DNA from: Candidatus Tectimicrobiota bacterium
GTDB taxonomy: Bacteria; UBA8248; JACPRG01
Length of the DNA: 7,539 bases
Assembly: GCA_016190025.1 (NCBI GenBank)
Contig: JACPRG010000115.1
Location: 1 to 7,539 of the forward strand
Direction of reading: 5' to 3'
Part shown: one piece after another, positions 1 to 5,898 of the stretch
Numbering within the stretch: the first letter of the stretch is position 1
Layout of the letters: each line of letters starts with the position of its first letter
Translations under genes and position numbers: made by a program
The notes under the pieces: generated by a model
What the model was told of the DNA's origin: nothing
Databases searched by the model: none
Seen by the model: the letters and a program-made list of their open reading frames with translations, nothing else

Positions 1-1
1 G

Positions 2-685
2 CTCGCGGCCTTGCGGGGGGAGAACGAGAGATTGCGGGGCGAACTGCAGAACTTCTCGGACCGGGTCCGGGAGCTGGAAGGGGCCAGCCTGGAAGTCCGG
101 GCGACGCGGCAATCGCTCCAGGAGAAGATCGGCCAACTGCGCAGGGAGTTGGAGGAGGCCGTCCGCCGCAAAGAGCGGGAAGTCCAGGAGATCAGGGCCA
201 GCCACCAGCTGCTGCGGGAAAAGCTGAAGGCGGAGATCCAGAGGCAGGACGTGACCGTCCGGCAGGAGAAGGAACACATCACCATCCGCCTGGTGGACCG
301 CGTGCTGTTTGAGACCGCCAGCGCCGAGCTGACCGAGAGGAGCAGGAAGACGCTCGAAGGGGTCTACGAGGGGTTGAAGCCCATCCGGGACGGCCTCGTC
401 GTCGTCGAGGGCCACGCCGACGACCGCAAGATCCACGGGCGCCTGAAGGGAAAGTACCCGAGCAACTGGGAGCTCTCGCTGGCGCGGGCCGTCGCGGTCG
501 TCCGGTTCCTGGAGTCGAGGGGGATGGACCCCCGGCGCATGGCGGCGGCCGGATACTCCTATTTCCGCCCGCTCGACACCCGCTTGACCGCCCTCGGGCG
601 AAGCCGGAACCGGAGGGTGGAGATCAAGCTGATCCCGCCGGGATTCTCGGTCGCGGACGGCGCCCCCGCGCTCATGAAGCGATAG
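2..685 (+). CDS. Coiled-coil OmpA/MotB-domain envelope protein (5' partial)
   Basis: The frame is open to the left edge, so the N-terminus is missing; a TTG at 11 has no visible ribosome site and is probably not the start. The visible first ~85 residues are charged, heptad-like coiled coil rich in E, R, L and K. An OmpA C-terminal (peptidoglycan-binding) domain follows. It shows the VLFETASAELT strand, EGHADD (the Asp expected to contact diaminopimelate), NWELSLARAVAVVRFL (the conserved NxxLSxxRAxxV helix with its Arg) and the closing GRSRNRRVEIKL. Family knowledge says such domains bind peptidoglycan in the periplasm. The long coiled coil resembles MotB-like or OmpA-like tethering proteins, not a beta-barrel porin. 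It ends in TAG and overlaps the convergent fdrA stop by 14 nt, so no room exists for a terminator between them. The domain call is secure; the specific role is unknown. Confidence 0.88.
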   Translation, partial: LAALRGENERLRGELQNFSDRVRELEGASLEVRATRQSLQEKIGQLRRELEEAVRRKEREVQEIRASHQLLREKLKAEIQRQDVTVRQEKEHITIRLVDRVLFETASAELTERSRKTLEGVYEGLKPIRDGLVVVEGHADDRKIHGRLKGKYPSNWELSLARAVAVVRFLESRGMDPRRMAAAGYSYFRPLDTRLTALGRSRNRRVEIKLIPPGFSVADGAPALMKR

Positions 686-2252
686 CCTTCGCCAGGGCGG
701 CGGCGAACCGGGCCGCCCGGGCGTTGCTGGGGAACACCCGGACGCCCGCCTCCCGCAGGGCCTTCTCCTGGACCGAGAGGACCTGGGGGTCCCTCTCCGT
801 CCCGCAGACCGCCGCCGCCGCCGCGAGCCCGCGGCCCGCCCGCGCGGCCGTCTCCCGCGCGATTCGCACGGCCTCCGCCGCCGCTCCCGCCGGGTCCTTG
901 TGCGCGCCATAGCCCAGGACGACGTCCAGGAGGAGAACGGCCGTCTCGGGGTCTTCGGCCTCCCGGAGGATGCGCTCGTTGCGCGTGCCGGGGTCGATCA
1001 TTGGGTGGGGGCGGCCCCGCGTGAAGAAGTCCTCGCCCAGGTCGATGAGCGTGTGCCGGACGCTCCGGCGGGGGTCGGCCAGACGAAGGCCCTCCTCCAG
1101 GGGCACGTTGGAGTGGATGCCCCCCACCTCGTCCCGCAGGATGAGCATGGCCTCCTCGCAGAGGGTTCCGCCGGAGTAGAGCCCGCGGATGAACCGCTGC
1201 CCCGGGGCCAGGCGCCGGCGCTCTTCTTCGATCCAGGGCGCCCACGCGGAGTCCGGCGGGTTTTGTAGGGGCGCAGCCCGCTGCGCCCGGCCCGCTGGCG
1301 GCTCTTCTCCGCGGACAAGGGCCGCCGCTGCGCCGGCGGCCTCCTCCAGGTCCCCCGCCGCGTACACCCCGGCGTCCCGGACGGCCTCCGGGTCCCCGCC
1401 CAGGAAGACCCCCACGGCCGGCTTTCCGGCTCCGGCGGCGGCCTCCAGGACGCGCTTCATCACCTCGGGGTCCGGCGGCTTGGAGATCAGGACGAGGACC
1501 TTCGTCCCCTCGTCTTCCGCCAGCATCCGGATCCCCCGGAGCATGGACCGCCCGCCGACGGCCCGGGAGAGGTCCCGCCCGCCGGTCCCGATGGCGTGGC
1601 TCACGCCCGAGCCGAGCCGGTCCACGAGAACGGAGACTGCCTGGATGCCCGTCCCCGAGGCGCCGACGATCCCCACGGGGCCCGTGGAAACCGCGTTGGC
1701 GAAGGCCAGGGCCTTTCCCCTGAGGATGGCCGTCCCGCAGTCGGGCCCCAGGACCAGGAGCCCTCTTTCGTCAGCGAGGGTTTTCAGGCGGATCTCGTCT
1801 TCGAGGGAGACGTTGTCGCTGAAGACCATGCAGTGGAGGCCCGCCTCCAGTGCCGCCTCGGCCTCCCGCCGGACGTAAGGTCCCGGGATGGAGATCAGGC
1901 AAAGGTTGGCGTCCGGCCGCTGACGCAGGGCGGAGGCCAGTGTCCTGGGCCTGGTCCCCCCCCCCTCGCCGCTGGAGGCCGCCGCCGAGAGCAGGGCGTC
2001 CATGGCGTCCAGGGCCGCCCGGGCGACCTCCTCCGTGCCGGCCCGTGCCGCCAGGAGCAGGTCGTTGGGCGAGACCGGCCCGGCGGCCTCAAGGTCGAAT
2101 CCGGCGCTCCGGAGGTTGTCCAAGTTGTTCTCGGTCGCCATGACGGCGGCGGCGGTCTCGACGCCCGGGCGCGCCGTCCCGGCGGCGGAGATCCGCATGA
2201 GCTTCACCGAGTCCTGGTAGGTTCCCCGGCGGACGCGGTAGGCGACGGTCAT
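672..2252 (-). CDS. fdrA: FdrA-like acyl-CoA synthetase/carbamoyltransferase-associated protein
   Basis: This encodes 526 residues, close to E. coli FdrA (about 555). The ATG at 2252 is chosen because AAGGAGG lies 7 nt upstream (2260-2266); the open frame upstream of it is a shadow of the dehydrogenase gene. Landmarks are a family-typical MATENNLDNL (~38-47), a succinyl-CoA-ligase-alpha-like Rossmann part with GPVGIVGASGTGIQ (~191-204) and AIGTGGRDLS (~220-229), then GLYSGGTLCEEA (~357-368), IDLGEDFFTRGRPHPMIDP and LLDVVLGYGAHKDPA in the C-terminal half. I see no clear catalytic phosphohistidine of the ligase type. In E. coli FdrA (AllF) works with YlbE and YlbF as the oxamate carbamoyltransferase of allantoin breakdown. 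Those partners are not beside it here: it is last in its run, after a dehydrogenase. The family call is strong; the substrate is unknown. It stops with TGA. It carries a G10 tract (residues ~96-99) and a palindrome-encoded linker (~322-329). Confidence 0.88.
   Translation of the reverse strand: MTVAYRVRRGTYQDSVKLMRISAAGTARPGVETAAAVMATENNLDNLRSAGFDLEAAGPVSPNDLLLAARAGTEEVARAALDAMDALLSAAASSGEGGGTRPRTLASALRQRPDANLCLISIPGPYVRREAEAALEAGLHCMVFSDNVSLEDEIRLKTLADERGLLVLGPDCGTAILRGKALAFANAVSTGPVGIVGASGTGIQAVSVLVDRLGSGVSHAIGTGGRDLSRAVGGRSMLRGIRMLAEDEGTKVLVLISKPPDPEVMKRVLEAAAGAGKPAVGVFLGGDPEAVRDAGVYAAGDLEEAAGAAAALVRGEEPPAGRAQRAAPLQNPPDSAWAPWIEEERRRLAPGQRFIRGLYSGGTLCEEAMLILRDEVGGIHSNVPLEEGLRLADPRRSVRHTLIDLGEDFFTRGRPHPMIDPGTRNERILREAEDPETAVLLLDVVLGYGAHKDPAGAAAEAVRIARETAARAGRGLAAAAAVCGTERDPQVLSVQEKALREAGVRVFPSNARAARFAAALAKAIAS
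1269..1288. repeat. GC-rich REP-like palindrome inside fdrA
   Basis: GGGCGCAGC (1269-1277) and its perfect complement GCTGCGCCC (1280-1288) are separated by only CC, giving a 9-bp stem. It is preceded by TTTTGTAG. The form GTAGGGGCGCAGC-nn-GCTGCGCCC resembles palindromes I recall as dispersed, usually intergenic repeats in environmental GC-rich bacteria; that likeness is from memory. Here it sits in frame in fdrA and encodes the low-complexity linker around residues 321-331 (GRAQRAAPLQN) between the two ligase-like halves. Confidence 0.6.
1956..1965. repeat. Ten-cytosine homopolymer within fdrA (G10 on its coding strand)
   Basis: Ten consecutive C on the given strand read as GAG GGG GGG GGG ACC in fdrA, coding E-G-G-G-T near residues 96-100. 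The gene is in frame with ten. A one-base change would truncate it about a fifth of the way in. The tract is either a slippage-prone site or a place where read errors could accumulate. Confidence 0.85.
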
Positions 2253-2292
2253 GATCGGGCCTCCTTGGCGGGGGCGGAAGGGATAGCCGGGC

Positions 2293-3336
2293 CTAGAGCG
2301 CGACGACGACCCGGCCGGCGATCTCCCGGTTGAGGAGCCTCCGGTGCACGCCCTCGATTTCCTCCAGGGGGATGACCTCCGTGATGACGGGCTTGATCTT
2401 GCCCTGCCGGACGATCTCCAGCGTCTCCCCCAGTTCCGCCATGTTGACGTAGCGGGAGCCGTGGATCTCCAGCATCTTCCCCAGGACATCGGCGGGGTCC
2501 ACGACAAACTTGGGGCTCTGGCCGAAGACGTGCGCGGGGTGGAACCCGATGATGACCAGCCGTCCCATCTTGCCGAGGCTCGCCACGCAGGCCTCCAGCG
2601 TGACCTTGCTGGCGACGAAGTCAATGGCGCAATCCACCCCTTTTCCGTCGGTGAGGCGGAGGACTTCCTCGGGGATGGACTGCCTGCCGGAGAGGATGGT
2701 CTCGCCGGCCCCGTGCCGGCGCGCGAGCGCGAGCTTTTCCTCGGTGATGTCGGCGGCGATGACGCGCCCGCCGCACAGCTTGGCCATCTGCACGCCGTGG
2801 ATGCCGACGCCCCCGGCCGCTCCGACGATGAGGACGTCGTCCCCCGGGCCGACGCGCCCCTCCTCCCGGCAGGCGTGAAGGGGGGTACAGATGGCGTCCG
2901 CGGCGATGGCGGCGTCCGGGTAGGACACCCCTTCGGGGATCGGGATGAGGTTTCGGGCGGGCAGCGTGACGTATTCCGCGTAGCCCCCGTCGCAGGCCAT
3001 CCCGACGTAGCCCTGCCAGTGGTCGCACAGGGTCTCTTTGCCCATGCGGCAGAACCGGCAGTGCCCGCAGGTGAGATAGAAGTGGCACGTCACGCGGTCA
3101 CCGGGCTTGACGTTCGCGACCCCCTCTCCCACCTCCACCACGTCGCCCGCGATCTCGTGGCCGGGGATGCGGGGGAGCTCCGTGACCAGCTCCGGCGTGG
3201 CCTTCAGGATGGCCACCGTGAGGCCCACGCCCGCGGCCCGCGTCTTGACCAGGGCCTCGCCGATGCCCGGCTTGCGGACCTCCCGCTCTTCCAGGACGAC
3301 GGGCCCGCCGATCTCGTGAAGCACCATGGCCTTCAT
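2293..3336 (-). CDS. Zn-type medium-chain alcohol dehydrogenase, atypical catalytic site
   Basis: This encodes 347 residues, the normal length for the family. The ATG at 3336 starts the canonical MKAMVLHEIGGPVVLEE strand and has a GAGGA 8 nt upstream. Known-family features seen: PGHEIAGDVVEVGEGV (His60-Glu61), structural-zinc cysteines C90, C93, C96 and C104 (CGHCRFC...C), a GAAGGVG nucleotide loop (172-178), and Asp196 after the second Rossmann strand, which favours NAD over NADP. Oddities: the usual first catalytic-zinc Cys (GVCHSD position) is Gly38 in AAGVGLTV, and the third ligand position, by alignment to the CAGxTxYxA segment, is Asp147 (ADAICTPLHA). Catalytic zinc may therefore be absent or differently held. 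It is the first gene of a run with fdrA, 40 nt downstream, and diverges from the cyclase gene. It likely oxidises an alcohol or hydroxyacyl intermediate in the cytoplasm; the substrate is unknown. Confidence 0.9.
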   Translation of the reverse strand: MKAMVLHEIGGPVVLEEREVRKPGIGEALVKTRAAGVGLTVAILKATPELVTELPRIPGHEIAGDVVEVGEGVANVKPGDRVTCHFYLTCGHCRFCRMGKETLCDHWQGYVGMACDGGYAEYVTLPARNLIPIPEGVSYPDAAIAADAICTPLHACREEGRVGPGDDVLIVGAAGGVGIHGVQMAKLCGGRVIAADITEEKLALARRHGAGETILSGRQSIPEEVLRLTDGKGVDCAIDFVASKVTLEACVASLGKMGRLVIIGFHPAHVFGQSPKFVVDPADVLGKMLEIHGSRYVNMAELGETLEIVRQGKIKPVITEVIPLEEIEGVHRRLLNREIAGRVVVAL

Positions 3337-3508
3337 GGAGGATGTCCTCAGTGGCGTTGCGGTGGTGTAAGCTATCGCCGGGCGGATGAAAGCCGCGGGG
3401 GAGATCTTACCAGAGTCCGGGCGAAAATGCCGGGGGCGGGCGCTCGAGCCCGCTTCTTTTTGACCGCCCCATGGCGGGAAGGCGTCCCTTTTGATGCGGA
3501 GGTGAACC
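3337..3508. other. Divergent intergenic region between dehydrogenase and cyclase genes
   Basis: This 172-nt spacer separates two divergent starts, so it must hold at least one promoter for each direction if both runs start here. I see no convincing -35/-10 pair; a weak leftward TAAGAT (complement of 3404-3409) lacks a good -35. The right half holds a terminator-like hairpin (3436-3461) and a second small hairpin, CCGCC-CCAT-GGCGG (3464-3477), just before the cyclase ribosome site. Confidence 0.6.
3436..3461 (+). terminator. Terminator-like hairpin in the cyclase leader (possible attenuator)
   Basis: GCGGGC (3436-3441) pairs with GCCCGC (3448-3453) across a 6-nt loop, followed at once by TTCTTTTT (3454-3461). 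The U-tract is on the rightward strand, 47 nt before the cyclase start. It can therefore act only on RNA heading into that gene or on antisense transcripts. The stem is short and the T-run has one C. Confidence 0.5.
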
Positions 3509-4198
3509 GTGTTCAAGGAGATCATCGACCTCTCCAATGACATCTTCGACGGGATGACCTGCTACGGCAGCCCCAAGACGACGTTCTGGAAGTGGTACTC
3601 CCACGAGGAGACCGCGAAGAAGTTCGGCGGGCGGGTCTCCCTGGAGGGCCACTGCTTTTTCGCCACCGAGCACCTGGGCACCCATCTGGACGCCCCCTAT
3701 CACTTCAACCCCAAGGGGAAGAAGATCGCCGAGATCCCCATCCAGGAGTTCATCCTGCCGGGCCGGGCGGCGGACCTCTCCCACAAAAAGGAGTGGGAGC
3801 CCATCTCCGGCGAAGACCTGGAGGGGGCGTGCCGCAAGGGCGGTTTCCGGGTGAGGCCGGAAGGCGCCCTTTTGGTCTACACGGGCTGGGGGGAGAAGTT
3901 CGACGACCCGGCCAAGGCCGTCCCGCGGCCCTATCTCGACGCGAGCGCGGCCGATTGGGTGCTGGACCGGGGGCTCCGCCTCATCGGCGTCGATCTCGTC
4001 AGCGTCGAGGCCCCGGAGGTCATCCCCGATGACCGCCCGGTCCACAGAAAGATCTGCGGCAGCAACCGGGTGTACATGGTGGAGATGCTCAGAAACGTCG
4101 GGGCGCTCCTCGGCAGGGAGTTCTGGCTCTTCGCCGTCCCCATCAAGATCAAGTACGGCACCGGCGCGCCCTGCCGGGCGTTCGCGGGGATCTTGTAG
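3509..4198 (+). CDS. Cyclase-family metal-dependent hydrolase (kynurenine formamidase-like)
   Basis: This encodes 229 residues, typical of the PF04199 cyclase family. The GTG start is supported by GGAGGT 5 nt upstream (3498-3503), and the protein opens with the family-typical IIDLSNDIFDGM. The signature metal-binding motif HxGTHxDxPxH is present as EHLGTHLDAPYHF (~residues 59-71), supplying the His/Asp ligands. Downstream are YTGWGEKF, LIGVDLVSVEAPEV and the Glu in the VEML segment near the C-terminus. The family hydrolyses amides or cyclic amides and related small molecules (N-formylkynurenine, isatin and others). No signal peptide is seen, so it should be cytoplasmic. The KynB-type tryptophan pathway is not represented nearby, so kynurenine is not implied. 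Divergence from the dehydrogenase/fdrA pair suggests a shared regulator or pathway, which is inference. Confidence 0.9.
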   Translation: MFKEIIDLSNDIFDGMTCYGSPKTTFWKWYSHEETAKKFGGRVSLEGHCFFATEHLGTHLDAPYHFNPKGKKIAEIPIQEFILPGRAADLSHKKEWEPISGEDLEGACRKGGFRVRPEGALLVYTGWGEKFDDPAKAVPRPYLDASAADWVLDRGLRLIGVDLVSVEAPEVIPDDRPVHRKICGSNRVYMVEMLRNVGALLGREFWLFAVPIKIKYGTGAPCRAFAGIL

Positions 4199-4367
4199 GC
4201 GCAAGGGGGGGCCTCCCGACGGTTCTCCCTGCACCGCCCGGCGGTCCCCTCCGTGCCGCCCCATCCCGCGTTGCCGCCGGGGCCGAAGGGGCTTACATTC
4301 TCTGTATAGCCGTCAGGTCAGCGAGGAGGCGCCGGGGCGGGGAGAACCGGGGGGCAGGAGACAGGCG
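4199..4367. other. Spacer between cyclase and deacylase genes
   Basis: These 169 nt carry no gene I can support. They include a perfect small inverted repeat (4233-4245, ACCGC-CCG-GCGGT) without a U-tract, and a TATAGC hexamer (4305-4310) with no -35 at proper spacing. A separate promoter for the downstream gene is plausible but not shown. Confidence 0.5.
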
Positions 4368-4838
4368 ATGCCCATCGCGGCGGCTCTCCAGCGGTATCTG
4401 GCCCGGCAAGGGATCGAGTACGAGGCGGTGCCCCATTCCCAGGCCTTTTCCGCCTCGCGGATCGCCCAGGCCAGCCACGTCCCGGGCGACCGCGGCGCCA
4501 AGGCCGTCGTGCTGAAGGGGGAAGGCGGCTACTGCCTGGCGGTCCTTCCCGCCTCTCGCCGTCTCCAAGTGGATGAGCTGCGCGACAGCTACAACCTGCT
4601 CGTGGAGATGGCGACGGAGAAGGAAATCGGCGCACTGTTCCAGGACTGCGAGCTCGGGGCCATCCCCCCCATCGGGGCTGCCTACGGGCTGGAGGCCATC
4701 GTGGATGAAAGCCTTCCCGAGGAGGGGGAGGTTTACTTCGAGGCTGGAGACCACGCCACGCTCCTCCGGGTCGCGGCCGGCGCGTTCCGCAAGCTCATGG
4801 GGGACGTGAAGCGCGGGCGGTTCAGCGCTCGCACCTGA
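4368..4838 (+). CDS. YbaK/EbsC-type aminoacyl-tRNA deacylase
   Basis: This encodes 156 residues, the size of stand-alone YbaK/ProX-type editing proteins (about 150-180). The ATG at 4368 has AGGAG 7 nt upstream, and the protein begins with the usual helix IAAALQRYLARQGIEYEAVPHS. Family signs are AKAVVLK with the conserved Lys (YbaK Lys46 type), DCELGAIPPIG (the GxxxPxG loop) and the C-terminal VYFEAGDHATLLRV. The family hydrolyses mischarged tRNAs, such as Cys- or Ala-tRNA(Pro), in trans in the cytoplasm. Which tRNA this one edits cannot be read from the sequence. It appears to be a housekeeping quality-control gene with no obvious link to its catabolic neighbours. It stops with TGA. Confidence 0.9.
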   Translation: MPIAAALQRYLARQGIEYEAVPHSQAFSASRIAQASHVPGDRGAKAVVLKGEGGYCLAVLPASRRLQVDELRDSYNLLVEMATEKEIGALFQDCELGAIPPIGAAYGLEAIVDESLPEEGEVYFEAGDHATLLRVAAGAFRKLMGDVKRGRFSART

Positions 4839-4923
4839 GCGGCGGTCTCTTTTCCGCGGCTATCGCGCGCCTTTTCGTCTCTCCTCCCTAAGTTCTTGGA
4901 AAAACAGAAAACTTTTAATTTCC

Positions 4924-4935
4924 TGATCTAGATCA
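4924..4935. promoter_or_regulatory. FNR/CRP-family-type operator palindrome with downstream -10
   Basis: TGATCTAGATCA is a perfect 12-bp palindrome with the FNR/ANR/DNR half-site pattern TGAT-N4-ATCA; the outermost T and A of the full TTGAT-N4-ATCAA are changed to C and T. A TAGACT hexamer (4960-4965, 4 of 6 matches to TATAAT) would start RNA near 4971-4972. That puts the palindrome centre about 42 bp upstream, the spacing of a class II activator site. A stretch of A and T runs precedes it. The spacing match strengthens the call, but the regulator is inferred. Confidence 0.45.
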
Positions 4936-5008
4936 TTTTTGCGCGGCGGGCAGGACGGATAGACTGTTTTTATCTCAGCGTCAACATTCGCCTGCTGACC
5001 GGGCGGGA

Positions 5009-5066
5009 GCGAGTCGGCCTTTCGGAGCGGCCCCGAGCGGGTCGCCGGGGAGGAAGGCCGGCTCGC
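5009..5066 (+). promoter_or_regulatory. Long stem-loop in the 5' leader of the racemase-like gene
   Basis: GCGAGTCGGCCTT (5009-5021) pairs with AAGGCCGGCTCGC (5054-5066) over 13 bp with one G-U wobble, enclosing a 32-nt loop. Within that loop CCCCG (5031-5035) can pair with CGGGG (5046-5050). It lies downstream of the putative promoter and 55 nt before the ribosome site. It could be a structured leader RNA or a dispersed palindrome; no known riboswitch class is recognised. Confidence 0.5.
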
Positions 5067-5133
5067 GGCGATGCTCCCTTTTTCCCGAACCGCCGTCTAT
5101 CGAGGGATCCGCTTGAGGCAAAGGAGGCAGGAG

Positions 5134-5874
5134 ATGTTCGGAGAGCGAGGAATCATCGGGTTCATCAGCCCCACGATCCTGACCAACCAGGTGTTGGACT
5201 TTTACCAGATCGCCCCGGAGGGGGTGAACCTGGCCAGCACCACCCTGGGGGTGGAGAACACGGTCTTCGAGGAGCTGTGCCACAACCGCGAGGGCGTGCT
5301 GGAGGCGGCACGGAAGCTGGAGCGGGCCGGCGCCCAGGTCGTCGTGGCCGGCGGGTGAGCGGTCATCTGGACCGCCGGGAGCGGTGCGGACCTGAGCATC
5401 ATCGACGACATCCAGCGCGCCACGGGCCTCCCCGCCACGACCAACGTGACGGCGGCCATCCGGGCGCTCCGGCGGCTGGGCGTGAAGAAGCTGGCCGTGG
5501 CCATGGGCTTCACGGTCCCCGCTCGGGACTCCGCCGTCGAGCCCCACGAGATCCACAAGCAGTTCCTCCGGGACAACGGGTTCGAGCTGGTGAGCTACGA
5601 GATCCTGCCCCACTCGCGGATGTACGACGTCCTGCGGCTGCCGTCCGAGACGGCCGCGCGCCTGGCGCGGGAGGCGTACCGGAAAGCGCCGGCGGCCGAC
5701 GGGATCTACATCACCTGCGGGCGGCTCGACACCCTGCCCGTCATCGGCCCCCTGGAGGACGAGCTGGGGGTCCCGGTGGTCACGGCCAACCAGGCCTGGA
5801 CCTGGGAGACGCTGAGGACGCTTGGCGTCCGGGAGTCCATCCCGGGCTTCGGGCGGCTGTTGGAGACGGCGTGA
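5134..5874 (+). CDS. Arylmalonate decarboxylase/Asp-Glu racemase-like protein with in-frame UGA at codon 75
   Basis: The ATG at 5134 has AAGGAGG 6 nt upstream (5121-5127). Reading through UGA (5356-5358) gives 246 residues, near the ~240 of arylmalonate decarboxylase. Before the UGA are IIGFISPT and GAQVVVAGG. After it, in the same frame, are GSGADLSIIDDIQRATGLPATTNVTAAIRALRRLGVKKLAV, the second catalytic Cys in YITCGRLDT (Cys195, matching AMDase Cys188) and PGFGRLLE. The UGA lies in the first catalytic loop. Ungapped alignment puts it at AMDase Thr75, beside Gly74, the site of the racemase Cys; one residue of shift would put it on that Cys. The family uses Cys to racemise, isomerise or decarboxylate carboxylic acids. 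The protein may be a selenoprotein, a fresh pseudogene, or an artefact of a base error. Nothing else is disrupted, and the binding-protein gene follows after 24 nt. Confidence 0.8.
5359..5392 (+). promoter_or_regulatory. SECIS-like stem-loop directly after the in-frame UGA
   Basis: ACCGC (5371-5375) and GCGGT (5381-5385) form an upper stem with apical loop CGGGA, which starts 18 nt after the UGA. GGTC (5361-5364) and GACC (5389-5392) can form a lower stem. Bacterial SECIS elements need a short stem-loop at about this distance with a G in the first two loop bases. The E. coli fdhF loop, as I recall it, starts at the same offset with AGG. A competing hairpin, GCGGTC-ATCTG-GACCGC (5359-5375), is equally perfect, and the fdhF bulged U is absent, so the assignment is tentative. 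Confidence 0.4.
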
Positions 5875-5898
5875 AGGCTCAGTAGGGAGGAAGGGGCG

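Larger units (their letters stand above)
4839..5133. other. Non-coding promoter and structured-leader region
   Basis: These 295 nt between the deacylase gene and the UGA-interrupted gene hold no supported CDS. The first part is an AT-rich island (about 4889-4940) unlike the rest of the window. It contains a 12-bp palindrome with a -10-like hexamer at a fitting distance. The second part (about 4975-5120) is GC-rich and carries a long hairpin. No clear factor-independent terminator follows the deacylase gene. Confidence 0.6.

Noticed and set aside
559..1245. A 228-residue minus-strand open frame overlapping the fdrA 3' end and the OmpA-type gene
   Set aside because: It consists of Gly/Pro/Arg/Ala-rich shadow sequence; the fdrA frame carries the recognisable motifs.
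2344..3540. A 398-residue open frame on the plus strand opposite the dehydrogenase
   Set aside because: It is antisense to a gene with clear zinc and NAD motifs; its composition is shadow-like and no domain is seen.
4842..4880. Factor-independent terminator after the YbaK-type gene
   Set aside because: Only 4-bp stems such as CGCG-GCTAT-CGCG and GCGG/CCGC are possible, and the nearby T stretch is short and offset.
5071..5133. An earlier ATG start at 5071 for the racemase-like gene
   Set aside because: It lacks a good ribosome site and would add an unrelated Arg-rich stretch; the ATG at 5134 has AAGGAGG at 6-nt spacing and begins at the first family-like strand.
5356..5358. Genome-wide reassignment of UGA to an amino acid
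   Set aside because: fdrA, the YbaK-type gene, the binding protein and the racemase-like gene itself all end with UGA at the expected protein length, so UGA is an ordinary stop here.
5340..5375. Programmed frameshift instead of readthrough in the racemase-like gene
   Set aside because: The family-like sequence continues in the same frame on both sides of the UGA, so no frame change is needed, and no slippery site was noticed.
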